Shown: positions 27,277 through 37,518 of the stretch, piece by piece
Layout of the letters: every line of letters begins with the position of its first letter
How positions within the stretch are numbered: position 1 is the stretch's first letter
Assembly (NCBI GenBank): GCA_013285425.1
Contig: CP053447.1
Location: 874,001-938,000, forward strand
Source of the DNA: Ignavibacteriota bacterium
Lineage (GTDB): Bacteria; Bacteroidota; Ignavibacteria; Ignavibacteriales; Ignavibacteriaceae
Reading direction: 5' to 3'
Length of the DNA: 64,000 nucleotides
Program-made: the position numbers and the translations under genes
Notes under the pieces: model-generated
Told to the model about the DNA's origin: nothing
Seen by the model: the letters and a program-made list of their open reading frames with translations, nothing else
The model's database searches: none

Positions 27277-28737
27277 ATGAAAAATTCAGTAACAGTCTTT
27301 CTGCAGCAGGGAAGCCAAAAACAGAACTCTAAAACTATTAAACAATTCAGTGAATCAGGGCTGATTAAAGAAATTATTATTATCTCCGCTGATGAAAAGT
27401 ATTCCTCTTTTGAAAAAGCAAGAGTAATCCATTCAAAACATTTTAACAGCAGTGAAACTATTAAATTAATCGCGCAGTATTCTTCCACTGAATATACAAT
27501 GATCATTAATGAGCAAAATCCAATAAGACCAGGTCAGTTTTGTCCGGATAGATTCTATCAAATTGCAAAAAACACAAATGCTTCGATGGTATATTCTGAC
27601 TTTTATGAAGAAGATAACGGCAGGCTAGCTGCTCATCCTGTTATTGATTATCAGGAGGGGAGTTTAAGAGATGATTTTGATTTTGGAAAAATATTATTCG
27701 TTAAGACAGACTCGCTTAAGATTGCTGCTGAAAAAGATAGAGGCAATTTTAAGTTTGCCGGATTATATAATCTAAGGCTTGGATTGTCACAACTCGGAAG
27801 AATAATAAGAGTTCCGGAATATTTATACACTGTCGAAAGTTCGGAAGAAATCGGATCTGAAGAAAAGCATTTTAGCTATGTTGATCCTAAGAACAGGGAA
27901 GTACAGATTGAGATGGAAAAAGCAGTTACTCAATATTTAATTGATATCGGTGCTTATGTTCATCCTCCTTTTAAAGAAATAGATTTAAATACAGTAAATA
28001 ATTTTGAATTTGAAGCTTCAGTAATTATTCCAGTAAGAAACAGAGTTAAGACAATTGGAGATGCAGTTGAATCGGTACTTAAACAAAAAACCGGTTTCAA
28101 ATTCAATCTTATCGTAGTAGATAATCATTCAACCGATGGTACAACTGATATTATTAAAAAACTGGCATCAAATGATGAAAGACTGATTCACTATATTCCT
28201 GAACGGAATGATCTTGGAATCGGCGGGTGCTGGAATGCAGGTGTTCATCATAACAAATGCGGCAGGTTTGCTGTGCAGCTTGATAGTGATGATATTTATA
28301 AAGATGAAAATACACTGCAAACAATAGTTGATGTGTTTCATAAAGAAAAATGCGGAATGGTAATCGGTTCATATCAGATAACAGATTTTAATCTAAAAGA
28401 ACTGCCGCCGGGTCTGATCGATCATAAAGAATGGACTGATGATAACGGTCCAAACAACGCACTAAGAATTAATGGATTAGGTGCACCAAGAGCTTTCTTT
28501 ACACCTTTGTTAAGAGAAATTAAAATTCCGAATGTTAGTTATGGGGAAGATTATTCGATCGGTTTAGCTATCAGCAGACAATATAAAATAGGAAGAATCT
28601 ATCATTCAATTTATATGTGCAGAAGATGGGAAGGTAATTCAGATGCACAACTGGACATTGTTAAAATGAATCTTAACAATACTTATAAAGATAGAATCAG
28701 AACTTTTGAACTTCTGGCTAGAAAAAAAATCAAATAA
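27277..28737 (+). CDS. Two-domain family 2 glycosyltransferase
   Basis: 486 residues. The second half (about 246-486) is a standard GT2 GT-A domain: [52 protein letters not shown] and [10 protein letters not shown] (DxD metal site), plus GEDYSIG near the acceptor side. The first half (about 1-240) has the same fold outline in degenerate form ([29 protein letters not shown]) without a clean DxD, so it may be inactive or structural. It transfers a sugar from a nucleotide donor, probably to a surface glycan. The gene stands alone; no glycan cluster is nearby. Confidence 0.78.
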   Translation: MKNSVTVFLQQGSQKQNSKTIKQFSESGLIKEIIIISADEKYSSFEKARVIHSKHFNSSETIKLIAQYSSTEYTMIINEQNPIRPGQFCPDRFYQIAKNTNASMVYSDFYEEDNGRLAAHPVIDYQEGSLRDDFDFGKILFVKTDSLKIAAEKDRGNFKFAGLYNLRLGLSQLGRIIRVPEYLYTVESSEEIGSEEKHFSYVDPKNREVQIEMEKAVTQYLIDIGAYVHPPFKEIDLNTVNNFEFEASVIIPVRNRVKTIGDAVESVLKQKTGFKFNLIVVDNHSTDGTTDIIKKLASNDERLIHYIPERNDLGIGGCWNAGVHHNKCGRFAVQLDSDDIYKDENTLQTIVDVFHKEKCGMVIGSYQITDFNLKELPPGLIDHKEWTDDNGPNNALRINGLGAPRAFFTPLLREIKIPNVSYGEDYSIGLAISRQYKIGRIYHSIYMCRRWEGNSDAQLDIVKMNLNNTYKDRIRTFELLARKKIK

Positions 28738-28945
28738 AAAAATTAAAGTTTATGATAAATATCAGTGAAATATCAAACCGATAAAACAATTGACTTTAGA
28801 AACTAATTTGATTAGCTTTTTGGTGTAAATTCAAACTTTTGAGTTTTATTCTGAATAATAACAGACTTTCAGAAAGGTATTAAGACCTATATAAAATTTA
28901 TTCCTCTAAAACTTAGAGAATTATATAATTAAGGAGTAAGAATAT

Positions 28946-31900
28946 ATGAGAAAATTGCTACTCTATTGTTTACTAATCTTATCTATTTTTTCACTGCCCG
29001 CCTTAGCTCAGGTTGGTAAAATTACCGGTATTGTTAAAGATGCATCAACCGGTGAAACTTTAATCGGGGCAAACATTATACTTGAAGGTACAACCATCGG
29101 CGCTGCAACAGATATCGAAGGGTATTATGTTATTCTTAATGTTCCACCAGGAATATATAATTTAAGAGTATCTATGGTTGGTTATACTCCTCAGACATTT
29201 CAGGATGTAAAAGTTAATATTGGCTTAACAACAGAAATCAATGCTAATCTTCAATCTACTTCTTTCCTTACTGAAGAGGTAGTTGTTGTTGCTATACAGC
29301 CGATTGTTAAACAGGACGTATCATCAAGTGTTGTTAATCTTAACGTCGAAGAAATAAAGACCCTGCCGGTTGTAAACGTATCAAGTATTATTGGTTTACA
29401 GGCTGGTGTGCAGGGGTTAACAATCCGCGGCGGTTCTTCTGATCAGACTGCATTTGTAGTCAATGGAATTACTTTAAGAGATGAAAGAAACAACACACCT
29501 TATACCGGAATTAGTTTTACATCTATTGAAGAATTACAAATTCAGACCGGCGGATTTAATGCTGAGTACGGTAATATACGTTCAGGTTTAATAAACGTTG
29601 TTACCAAAGAAGGTAAAAGAGATCAATATACTTTTTCTATGCTTGGCAGATACCGTCCTGCTGGAAGAAAACATTTTGGTGATCCGATAAATTCAGTAAA
29701 CTCTTACTGGATCAGACCCTATGTTGATGATGACGTTGCCTGGACAGGAACAGAATCAGGAGCGTGGGATATTTATACTCAAAGACAATATCAAGGATTT
29801 AGAGGCTGGAATAAAGTTTCAGAAGAACTTCTTGGTGATGATAATCCTGATAATGATCTATCACCCGAAGCTGCACAAAAATTATTTCTGTGGCAGCATA
29901 GAAAACAAACTGATATTACTCAGCCGGACTTTGATATTGATATGAGTTTTAGCGGTCCGGTTCCTGGCGGTGAAAGTCTTGGCGGATTAAGATTTGCTGC
30001 TTCATATCGAAGAAAACAGCAAATGTATTTATATCCTTTGGCAACCAACGGATACAGAGATTATAACGGACAAATAAAATTTACTTCAAACATTAAAGAA
30101 GGGATGAAACTTTCCATTGAAGGATTATTGGGAAGACAAACAGGAACCAACAGCAGCCGTTCCGGCGGACCTGGTTTATTTACATCGCCAAGCAGTATTA
30201 CAGAGGAGATAGATGTTCGATCAGGTGCCAGTTATCTTGATGCAAGAGTTTATGCTACGGATTATTGGAATCCAAGTACTATAAATACAAATATGATTGG
30301 ATTTAAATTGTCACATGTAATTAGTCCAAATACATTTTATGATGTTCTTGGTAGCAGGGTAGGTACATACTACGATACAAATCCCGGCAGACAAAGGGAT
30401 GTTAATACTTTACATTACTTCGGCGGTATTGGCTTTGATGAATCACCATTTGGTGTTTACAGTGGACCAAGCAGCGGTATTGGTTCTTCAATGAATATGG
30501 GATTAGGTTTTAGTAACTCCCGTGATAGTAGTAAGATTGCTGTCTATACATTAAAATTTGATTATACAAGCCAGATGGATAGATTTAATCAAGCCAAAGC
30601 AGGGTTTGAATTTATTTATGTCGATAACAATGTAAACTATGCTTTAATTGAACCATCGCTCCCAACAAACAATGCAAAATCTGTGTGGCATACCTTTCCT
30701 AAAAGAGTTTCTGCTTATGTGCAGGATAAATTAGAATTTGAAGGAATGATTGCAAATCTTGGATTAAGAGTAGATGTTTCTGATCCGGGAGGTGAGTGGT
30801 ATGTTTTCGATAGATTTGATCCAGCCTTATCCGGCAAATTAGCTCCGGGTATTGATACTATACTTTCCAAAGAAAAAGTTGAAATGCAGGTAAATCTTAG
30901 TCCAAGATTAGGAGTAGCATTCCCGATTACAACAGACAGCAAATTATATTTTAATTACGGTCACTTTTTTTCGATGCCGACACCTGAAGACCTTTTCTTG
31001 TTAAGAAGAAGTGAAGCCTTTTTCAATGTAACCAGAATGGCAAATCCATCTAAAGAATTACCAAGAACCATTGCGTATGAATTAGGATTTGAACAAAATA
31101 TGTTCGATCAATTCCTCCTTTCAATAAAAGGATATTATAAAGATGTAACTAATCAAACAAGACTTATTACTTATATCAGCAGAAACGGCAGCGTTAATTA
31201 TTCACTTCCGGAACCGAATAATTTTCAGGATATCCGCGGATTTGAGATTGATATCAGGAAAAACAGAGGTGACTGGATTACAGGATTTATCAATTACACT
31301 TATCAGGTTTCAACTTCTGGTTATTTCGGTTTAGGAACCGTGTATGAAAATCCGCTTGACTATAGAAATGAATCTCGTAATACCAGAAAGCTGTATGAGT
31401 CACGTCCTGTTCCGCGCCCCTATGGCAGAGCTAATATAGATTTATTTACACCTGTTGGATGGGGACCTGAACTAAGCGGCGTTCATATGTTTGACCAGTT
31501 GAGATTGAGTATTCTGGGTGTGTGGACATCGGGTAATTATTTTAGCTGGACCGGAGGCGGCGGAGTAATCGGAGGATATGCAAATAACTTCCAGTGGAAT
31601 GACTTTTTTAATGTTGATCTCAGACTTTCAAAAACATTTGATCTGGGTTTTATTGATCTGGAATTGTTTATGGATATAATTAATGTGTTTAATATTAAGT
31701 ATATGAGTTACAGAGCTGGATTTATGGATTTGAATGATTATGATTATTATATGAGATCACTGCATTTACCGGCAGATAAGGTAAAGGATTTCGGTTCTTA
31801 TGGTAACATCCCTGGTGATGATAATCCGGGTGATATAAGAGCTGACGGAGTTGCATTCCAGCCGCTTGAGTATGCTTCATCGTTAAGTGCTGTAACAAAT

Positions 31901-32104
31901 CCAAATACTTCGGCATATTATTTTGATGCTGCAAGCGGAAAGTACTTCCAATGGTCCGGAAGCAACTGGTCTCAGGTTAGTGACTCAAGGATTGATGAAG
32001 TTCTTAAGAATAAAGCTTATATAGATATGCCTAATTTACCTTATGCTTCGTTTCTTAATCCAAGAGATGTTTTCTTTGGTTTTAAAATAAATATCGATTT
32101 ATAA
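28946..32104 (+). CDS. TonB-dependent receptor with CarboxypepD_reg and plug domains, surface operon 1
   Basis: 1052 residues: signal peptide (ends FSLPALAQ), CarboxypepD_reg domain (24-105: GIVKDASTGETLIGANIILEG in outline, PPGIYNLRVSMVGY), plug (about 120-230: GLTIRGGSSDQTAFVVNGITLRD, EELQIQTGGFNAEYGNIRSGLINVVTKEG), and a long barrel ending FKINIDL. An AAGGAG site lies 7-8 bases before the ATG. It opens an operon with a large secreted FlgD-like protein, a lipoprotein, a PorV-like barrel, another lipoprotein and a T9SS protein, ended by the terminator at 38843. No SusD gene is present. Substrate unknown; it could also act as an assembly or export pore. Confidence 0.85.
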   Translation: MRKLLLYCLLILSIFSLPALAQVGKITGIVKDASTGETLIGANIILEGTTIGAATDIEGYYVILNVPPGIYNLRVSMVGYTPQTFQDVKVNIGLTTEINANLQSTSFLTEEVVVVAIQPIVKQDVSSSVVNLNVEEIKTLPVVNVSSIIGLQAGVQGLTIRGGSSDQTAFVVNGITLRDERNNTPYTGISFTSIEELQIQTGGFNAEYGNIRSGLINVVTKEGKRDQYTFSMLGRYRPAGRKHFGDPINSVNSYWIRPYVDDDVAWTGTESGAWDIYTQRQYQGFRGWNKVSEELLGDDNPDNDLSPEAAQKLFLWQHRKQTDITQPDFDIDMSFSGPVPGGESLGGLRFAASYRRKQQMYLYPLATNGYRDYNGQIKFTSNIKEGMKLSIEGLLGRQTGTNSSRSGGPGLFTSPSSITEEIDVRSGASYLDARVYATDYWNPSTINTNMIGFKLSHVISPNTFYDVLGSRVGTYYDTNPGRQRDVNTLHYFGGIGFDESPFGVYSGPSSGIGSSMNMGLGFSNSRDSSKIAVYTLKFDYTSQMDRFNQAKAGFEFIYVDNNVNYALIEPSLPTNNAKSVWHTFPKRVSAYVQDKLEFEGMIANLGLRVDVSDPGGEWYVFDRFDPALSGKLAPGIDTILSKEKVEMQVNLSPRLGVAFPITTDSKLYFNYGHFFSMPTPEDLFLLRRSEAFFNVTRMANPSKELPRTIAYELGFEQNMFDQFLLSIKGYYKDVTNQTRLITYISRNGSVNYSLPEPNNFQDIRGFEIDIRKNRGDWITGFINYTYQVSTSGYFGLGTVYENPLDYRNESRNTRKLYESRPVPRPYGRANIDLFTPVGWGPELSGVHMFDQLRLSILGVWTSGNYFSWTGGGGVIGGYANNFQWNDFFNVDLRLSKTFDLGFIDLELFMDIINVFNIKYMSYRAGFMDLNDYDYYMRSLHLPADKVKDFGSYGNIPGDDNPGDIRADGVAFQPLEYASSLSAVTNPNTSAYYFDAASGKYFQWSGSNWSQVSDSRIDEVLKNKAYIDMPNLPYASFLNPRDVFFGFKINIDL

Positions 32105-32136
32105 AAGTTATGAAAGAATTTAAATTAGAGGTACTA

Positions 32137-34224
32137 ATGAATTTTTACAGAATTTTGAAATCTCAGATCAAGTTCCTTCTGCCTCTGTTTGCAGTTTTGT
32201 TATTACAATCAACTTCAAACGCACAGTTTGATAATGTTTGGATGAATGCCGGTTCTTTACATAACTGGTATTCATCAATAGGCTGCGAAATTGAAGAGGG
32301 ATTTGTTTTAAGACAACAATATGGTATGCAATGGCCTGCAATTTATAGATCACAGGATATGCAGGCAGCAAGAGGCTGGTGGATTGGAGCTAAGAATTTT
32401 ACTGATGAAACAGGAACTAATTTTCCCTATAAAGTTGTTACTGTTGGTCCGCGAAATCCGCAATTCTTTGCTGCCTATCCGATAAAGATGGAAATAATAT
32501 CTAAGTTTGAACCAACCTTTGTTACTGTTGATGGTATTCCTTCATATTCCAAAGATGTTACAATTGATGAAATTGATGAAACAATGAAATGGGACAGAAT
32601 GATTGTTAATACTGTTAACACACAGCTTGGTATTACAATGGAAAGAAAAATTTTCCAGTTCAGCCAGCAGTATAATGATAACTATATAGTTTACGATTAT
32701 ACTTTTACTAATACTGGTAATACAGATGCTGATGATGAAATTGAATTACCCGGTAATAATATCCAGGGATTTTATACATTCTGGACATACAGAAATGCAG
32801 TAAATCAATCAGTAAGATACGTGATTGGTAATTCAACCGGCTGGGGTAAAAATACAATGAACGATGCCCGCGGAGACGGAAGAGTTGATGCGGATAATCC
32901 TAATAATTTCAGAACCCAATATTCTTGGCATGGCTACACTACCGAAAAAGATGTTTCATATAACAATATCGGCGGACCAATATGGGCTCTGAATTCTAAT
33001 GCTTTAACCTGGAATGCTTCTGACGATACTATCGGACGACTTGGGGCAACACAGTTTATTGGAACTTTAACACTTCATGCTGATATGTCATACAATGATC
33101 AGAATGATGATCAGACCCAGCCGTCAACAACAAGTTATTATGATTCTGATGGCATCTTATTTTTAGCCGGCAGGGATAACGCATTTAACAATGATCGTAT
33201 GACACAGCAGTATCTAAAGATGGCACAAGGACATATTGTACCAAGACATGCAGAAGTTATCACCGGTGTAACAAGTCCGGATGTGGTTGCTTTAGCAAAT
33301 CAAACCTCTAATCCCTTCCTTAGCAGCGGCGGTGGTTTTTCGTTCGATAATGCATACGGACCGTATGATATTCCGTTTGGTGAAAGTATCAGGATAGTTA
33401 TTGTTGAAGGAGCTGCCGGAATGAATCGGGCTGACCAGGTTAAGTACGGAAGACAATTTAAAAACGGGCAGATAAGTGCAGCAGATAAGAATATTCAGGT
33501 TATTCAAAAAGGTAAAGATTCACTCTTTACTACATGGGAAAGAGCAACTGCAAATTTCCAGGGTAATTGGGATATCCCACAGCCGCCTTTACCTCCGTCA
33601 ACTTTCGATGTTAGCGGCGGCGGTGATAAAATTCAATTAAGCTGGGCATTGAGAAGCGGCGATCCTAATCCTCCTGAAGGAATACGTATTTACAGGGCAC
33701 TTGGTGATTATGATAAAGATTACGAATTGATTGCTGATCTTCCTGCTTCTGCTTCCAGTTTTGAAGATGTTAATGTTATACGCGGTTTCAATTATTTTTA
33801 TTATATGACCAGTTATCGAACCAATCCGGGCGGGGTTGCAACTCCTTCCGGCGGGGTTTTGGAAAGCAGCAGATATTATACTCAAACTTATGATCCGACA
33901 AATCTTAAAAGGCTCCCGGGAAATAGTATGAGTGATATTAGAGTTGTACCAAATCCATTTGTATATAATGGTATCAAATTCCCCGGCAGTCTTGATGAAG
34001 ATAAGATAGCATTCTATAATGTTCCCGGTTATTGTACAATCAGGATTTATACTGAACTTGGCGAATTGGTAAAAGTTATTGAACACACTAACGGAAGCGG
34101 GGATGAATATTGGTATAATGTAACTTCTTCAAACCAGATTGTTGTAAGCGGTATTTATATAGCTGTCATAACTAATGATAAGACAGGTGAAAAACATATT
34201 AGTAAATTTGCAGTTATAAGGTAA
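32137..34224 (+). CDS. Large secreted protein with C-terminal FlgD-like Ig domain (surface operon 1)
   Basis: About 695 residues from the ATG at 32137, chosen because AGAGG lies 7 bases before it and MNFYRILKSQIKFLLPLFAV gives a good signal peptide; the frame could start at 32110. The N-terminal 480 residues are a unique domain I do not recognise, acidic and aromatic-rich (SLHNWYSSIGCEIEEGFV; ARGWWIGAKNF; YDYTFTNTGNT). A FNIII-like segment (SGGGDKIQLSWALRSGDPN...GIRIYRALGDYD) and a final domain (VVPNPFVYNGIKF...CTIRIYTELGELVKVI...SGIYIAVITNDKTGEKHISKFAVIR) follow. The end is FlgD-Ig-like, related to but distinct from the NYPNPFNP sorting domain. The 1160-residue protein at 55.5 kb shares this architecture. 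Confidence 0.7.
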   Translation: MNFYRILKSQIKFLLPLFAVLLLQSTSNAQFDNVWMNAGSLHNWYSSIGCEIEEGFVLRQQYGMQWPAIYRSQDMQAARGWWIGAKNFTDETGTNFPYKVVTVGPRNPQFFAAYPIKMEIISKFEPTFVTVDGIPSYSKDVTIDEIDETMKWDRMIVNTVNTQLGITMERKIFQFSQQYNDNYIVYDYTFTNTGNTDADDEIELPGNNIQGFYTFWTYRNAVNQSVRYVIGNSTGWGKNTMNDARGDGRVDADNPNNFRTQYSWHGYTTEKDVSYNNIGGPIWALNSNALTWNASDDTIGRLGATQFIGTLTLHADMSYNDQNDDQTQPSTTSYYDSDGILFLAGRDNAFNNDRMTQQYLKMAQGHIVPRHAEVITGVTSPDVVALANQTSNPFLSSGGGFSFDNAYGPYDIPFGESIRIVIVEGAAGMNRADQVKYGRQFKNGQISAADKNIQVIQKGKDSLFTTWERATANFQGNWDIPQPPLPPSTFDVSGGGDKIQLSWALRSGDPNPPEGIRIYRALGDYDKDYELIADLPASASSFEDVNVIRGFNYFYYMTSYRTNPGGVATPSGGVLESSRYYTQTYDPTNLKRLPGNSMSDIRVVPNPFVYNGIKFPGSLDEDKIAFYNVPGYCTIRIYTELGELVKVIEHTNGSGDEYWYNVTSSNQIVVSGIYIAVITNDKTGEKHISKFAVIR

Positions 34225-34267
34225 AGCCGCTATGAAAAATAAAATTAAAATTAAAAAGGCATTTCAG

Positions 34268-35188
34268 ATGAAGAAATATTTAATTGCAGTGTTTTTAATT
34301 TTGATCATTACTATTACAGGTTGTGATTATTTTGAAAACAGCGATACACTTAATACTGCATCACTTGAGGTTAATCTGACAGGCTTACCTGCAATACCTG
34401 ATACTATGACTTTTGTTTGCTGGTATGCACAGGATAACACAAAGTTTAAACCTATCAGGGCTTTTAATTTAGATGCCGATGCAAACGGAAATATTTACTT
34501 CAAATCTGAGCAGCCATTAGGTCATTTAACTAATGCTCAGATTTTAAAAGTCACAGTTGATAGAAAAGCAGCAATTAATGATTCAAATTTTACTTTTAGT
34601 TCAGCAAGGGTTATTCTTTCAGGAAGAATTAAAAATGCTAATTGTACTTTTGATGTTGGTGAAAGAGCTGAACAAATGAATAATATTTCGGCAGTATATA
34701 CGCTCTCCACTCCAACAAACGGAACCGGTACAGATGAATTAAGCGGTGTTTGGTTTATTGACTCGCTGTTAACTGCTGCTGCACCGGTAGCTGGATTAAA
34801 ATTACCAGCATTATACAGCGGCTTGAGGTATGAAGGCTGGGTTGAAATTAATGGTACTTATGTATCAACAGGAAGGTTTTCAAATCCAAAAGCAGCAGAT
34901 TTATTTAAAGGTTATTCTTCAACATCTGCCGGCTATCCGTTTCCGGGAGAGGATTTTCTGTTGAATGCACCGGCTGGATTAACTTTTCCAACTGATTTAT
35001 CAGGTCAAAAAGTTCTTGTTTCGCTTGAATGGAATAACGGAAAAACTTCCGGAAATTCACCAGCAATCGTTTTATTTTCTGCGACAGTTCCAAATTCTGC
35101 TCAAAGCGGAGTTTCATATTTAATGCAGCGGCAAAATAATTCTGTTCCTAATGGTACTGCTGTAATTAAAGTAGACCTTTTTGAATAA
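34268..35188 (+). CDS. Lipoprotein of unknown function (surface operon 1)
   Basis: About 306 residues from the ATG at 34268, which gives a clean lipoprotein signal peptide (MKKYLIAVFLILIITITGCDYFENSD, lipobox ITGC); a longer frame begins at 34232. The mature part has beta-rich segments (TASLEVNLTGLPAIPDTMTFVCWY; TPTNGTGTDELSGVWFID; LKLPALYSGLRYEGWVEI) that recall the paired Ig-like or DUF4397-type lipoproteins of Bacteroidota, but no confident family match can be given. It is co-directional and 43 bases after the FlgD-like gene. Probably outer-membrane anchored partner of the receptor. Confidence 0.6.
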   Translation: MKKYLIAVFLILIITITGCDYFENSDTLNTASLEVNLTGLPAIPDTMTFVCWYAQDNTKFKPIRAFNLDADANGNIYFKSEQPLGHLTNAQILKVTVDRKAAINDSNFTFSSARVILSGRIKNANCTFDVGERAEQMNNISAVYTLSTPTNGTGTDELSGVWFIDSLLTAAAPVAGLKLPALYSGLRYEGWVEINGTYVSTGRFSNPKAADLFKGYSSTSAGYPFPGEDFLLNAPAGLTFPTDLSGQKVLVSLEWNNGKTSGNSPAIVLFSATVPNSAQSGVSYLMQRQNNSVPNGTAVIKVDLFE

Positions 35189-35231
35189 ATATTTCACTCA
35201 TTAATTTGATGAAAAAGTTATAGGTAAATAA

Positions 35232-36248
35232 ATGAGAAAAAACAGTTTAATAATCGTAACATTCATTCTTGCATTTTTACTGATTGCTCAGGGCGGGTTT
35301 GCCCAAAAAAATGAAAAACTTGCTCAGACAGGATTGAAATTTTTAAATGTTTCACTTGACCCGAGAGCAAGTGCAATGGGAGATGCAGTTACATCACTTA
35401 CAAGTAATTCTATATCACAGTTATATAATCCTGCAAGTATGTCTGAGCTGAATGGAATGACAGATTTTGCTTTCGGAACAACTAAATGGATAGCAGATAT
35501 TAATTATATCTACGGAACGGTTGGCTTGAATTTATTTGACGGTGATTACGGTGTTTTCGGTTTATCACTGTTAGCTGTTGACTATGGTGAGTTTCTGGGC
35601 ACTGTGGTTGCTTCTAACGATGATGGATATCTTGAAGTAGGTACATTTAAACCAGTTGCAATGTCTATTGGTTTGGGTTATGCAAAATCACTTTCAGAAA
35701 AATTTGCTATCGGAGGTAATATCAAATATGTTCGCCAGTCGTTAGGTACCGTCGTAGCAGGATTATCCGGCACGGGTGATCAAATTGTGGAGACAAAGTC
35801 TGTTAATGCAATGGCATTCGATTTTGGTATCCTTTACCATACCGGATTTAAAAGCCTGGATTTTGGTATGAACGTAAGAAATTTTTCTACCGAAGTTAGA
35901 TATGATGAAGATGGATTTCAACTTCCATTGATATTTAAAATCGGTTTATCAATGAATATGCTTGACCTTTGGGAAATTGACAGACAGATGCATTCATTCC
36001 TTTTTTCTGTTGATGCTTCGCATCCAAGAGATTATCCTGAGCAGATTTCTTTTGGCGGTGAATATACGTTTATGAATACATTCTCCCTTAGGGCTGGTAT
36101 TACCACACCAACTGATGAACAGGAATTTAGTGCTGGTGTTGGTTTTAAACAAAAATTATCAGAAGTTAAATTTTCTATTGATTACTCTTATACACCATTT
36201 GGAATTTTTAATGATGTTCACAGAGTATCAGTTAGTATTGGTTATTAA
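35232..36248 (+). CDS. PorV/PorQ-family outer-membrane beta-barrel (surface operon 1)
   Basis: 338 residues with a signal peptide (ends GGFAQK). The motif GLKFLNVSLDPRASAMGDAVTSL at the mature N-terminus is the signature of the PorV/PorQ (UPF0164-like) barrels of the FadL superfamily, and alternating beta strands fill the rest, ending SVSIGY. PorV shuttles T9SS cargo from the translocon to the attachment complex; PorV-like copies elsewhere in operons are common in Ignavibacteria. The gene lies between two lipoprotein genes in the receptor operon, as in the second operon (59027), so the pair suggests a fixed role with these secreted proteins. Confidence 0.8.
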   Translation: MRKNSLIIVTFILAFLLIAQGGFAQKNEKLAQTGLKFLNVSLDPRASAMGDAVTSLTSNSISQLYNPASMSELNGMTDFAFGTTKWIADINYIYGTVGLNLFDGDYGVFGLSLLAVDYGEFLGTVVASNDDGYLEVGTFKPVAMSIGLGYAKSLSEKFAIGGNIKYVRQSLGTVVAGLSGTGDQIVETKSVNAMAFDFGILYHTGFKSLDFGMNVRNFSTEVRYDEDGFQLPLIFKIGLSMNMLDLWEIDRQMHSFLFSVDASHPRDYPEQISFGGEYTFMNTFSLRAGITTPTDEQEFSAGVGFKQKLSEVKFSIDYSYTPFGIFNDVHRVSVSIGY

Positions 36249-36256
36249 TTAATTTT

Positions 36257-37471
36257 ATGAGTATTAAAATGATAAAATTATACAAATACTTAAGCTTAAC
36301 TATTTTAGCTGCATTCTTGGTAACAGGTTGTAATGAGGATCCAAATCCCGGACTTGATGATTTAATCTCTCCTTCAACAACTCCGCCTTCAATTAGTACC
36401 ATTGAACCAAGCAGCGGCGGTTTAGCTGGAATAACAGTGCTTACAATTAACGGTTCAAATTTTTCTTCAGATCAATCTAAAAATGCGGTGTTTTTTAATG
36501 GAGTTAAAGGTGAGGTTTTATCTGCAACATCAACTCAATTAAAAGTAAGACCACCAAATGTTATTTCTGATTCTGTTCAGGTAAAGGCATCGGTATTTAA
36601 GGTTGAAGATTTTAGTAATATAGTATTTTACAAATTAGCTCCCGCTGCTGTAGAAATATTCGAGTTTGATCCAGCTAATAGCGGAACTCCTTACGGTATT
36701 ACTGTTGATGCCAATGAAAATGTTTATACTTCTGTTGCAAAACAAACAGGTGCCGGTATTTATAAAGTGGACCCACAGGGTACCCTGAGTTTATGGGCAC
36801 CAAAAGGTGCAGAGTCTTTCTTTAGTTCATTAACAATGGGTCCTTCTGATGTTATTTATGCCACCAGAAGGGTTAGAGCAATATTTCAAGTTTCAGAGGG
36901 AATTGCTTCAAGTACTTATGTAACTTATACTGCATCAATTGGCGGAGCTGCCAGTGATTCGGATTTTGATCAGAATTTGAATTTATGGGTTGGTGCAAAT
37001 GGAAATATTCTTAGCATAACACCGGCAAAAGTAATACAGGCATTTCCATTTGATGGAAATATAAATGCTATTAAAATATTTAATGGTGCAATTTACGCTA
37101 TTGCTGCATCAAACAATCAGCAGATTTTATGGAAGGTTCCTATTATAAGTGCAGACAATATTGGAACACCGGAAGTTTATTTTAATTTTACTTCAGAGGT
37201 TGATTCTGTAATCAAACTTAATGATATTTCAATTGCTGCTGACGGAGATATTTACATAGGAACAGATGCTAAAGAAGATCCTATTTATGTAATTCATCCT
37301 GATAAATCCTTTGAGCAGCTTTATCCTGGGATTATTAAATCAACAGTAAATTCATTATGCTGGGGTACCGGTAACTATTTATATATGACAAGAAACTTGT
37401 CAAATGATTTTACACAGACCATTATTAGAATTGATATGGAAAAACCCGGGGCTCCTTATTTTGGAAGATAA
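36257..37471 (+). CDS. Lipoprotein with IPT/TIG and NHL-like propeller domains (surface operon 1)
   Basis: About 400 residues; start at 36257 or at the ATG at 36269 (MIKLYKYLSLTILAAFLVTGCNEDPNP, lipobox VTGC). After a proline/serine-rich linker comes an IPT/TIG Ig domain (ISTIEPSSGGLAGITVLTINGSNFS; VRPPNVISDSVQVKA), then a six-bladed-type propeller of NHL/SMP-30 style (PYGITVDANENVYTSV; LTMGPSDVIYATRR; NDISIAADGDIYIGTDA; SLCWGTGNYLYMTRN). Likely a surface-bound binding protein. Eight bases after the PorV-like gene, so in the same operon. Confidence 0.7.
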   Translation: MSIKMIKLYKYLSLTILAAFLVTGCNEDPNPGLDDLISPSTTPPSISTIEPSSGGLAGITVLTINGSNFSSDQSKNAVFFNGVKGEVLSATSTQLKVRPPNVISDSVQVKASVFKVEDFSNIVFYKLAPAAVEIFEFDPANSGTPYGITVDANENVYTSVAKQTGAGIYKVDPQGTLSLWAPKGAESFFSSLTMGPSDVIYATRRVRAIFQVSEGIASSTYVTYTASIGGAASDSDFDQNLNLWVGANGNILSITPAKVIQAFPFDGNINAIKIFNGAIYAIAASNNQQILWKVPIISADNIGTPEVYFNFTSEVDSVIKLNDISIAADGDIYIGTDAKEDPIYVIHPDKSFEQLYPGIIKSTVNSLCWGTGNYLYMTRNLSNDFTQTIIRIDMEKPGAPYFGR

Positions 37472-37518
37472 ATAAGCTTAATTAACAAACTACTTAAAAC
37501 ATAAAAGAGAGGTAAGTT

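Noticed and set aside
28790..28818. Possible sigma-70 promoter (TTGACT, 17-base spacer, TAGCTT) before surface operon 1
   Set aside because: The -10 element is poor and Bacteroidota-type promoters use a different -7 sequence; no independent support.
33637..34086. 149-codon ORF on the minus strand
   Set aside because: Antisense to the FlgD-like secreted protein; composition is a shadow of the coding frame.
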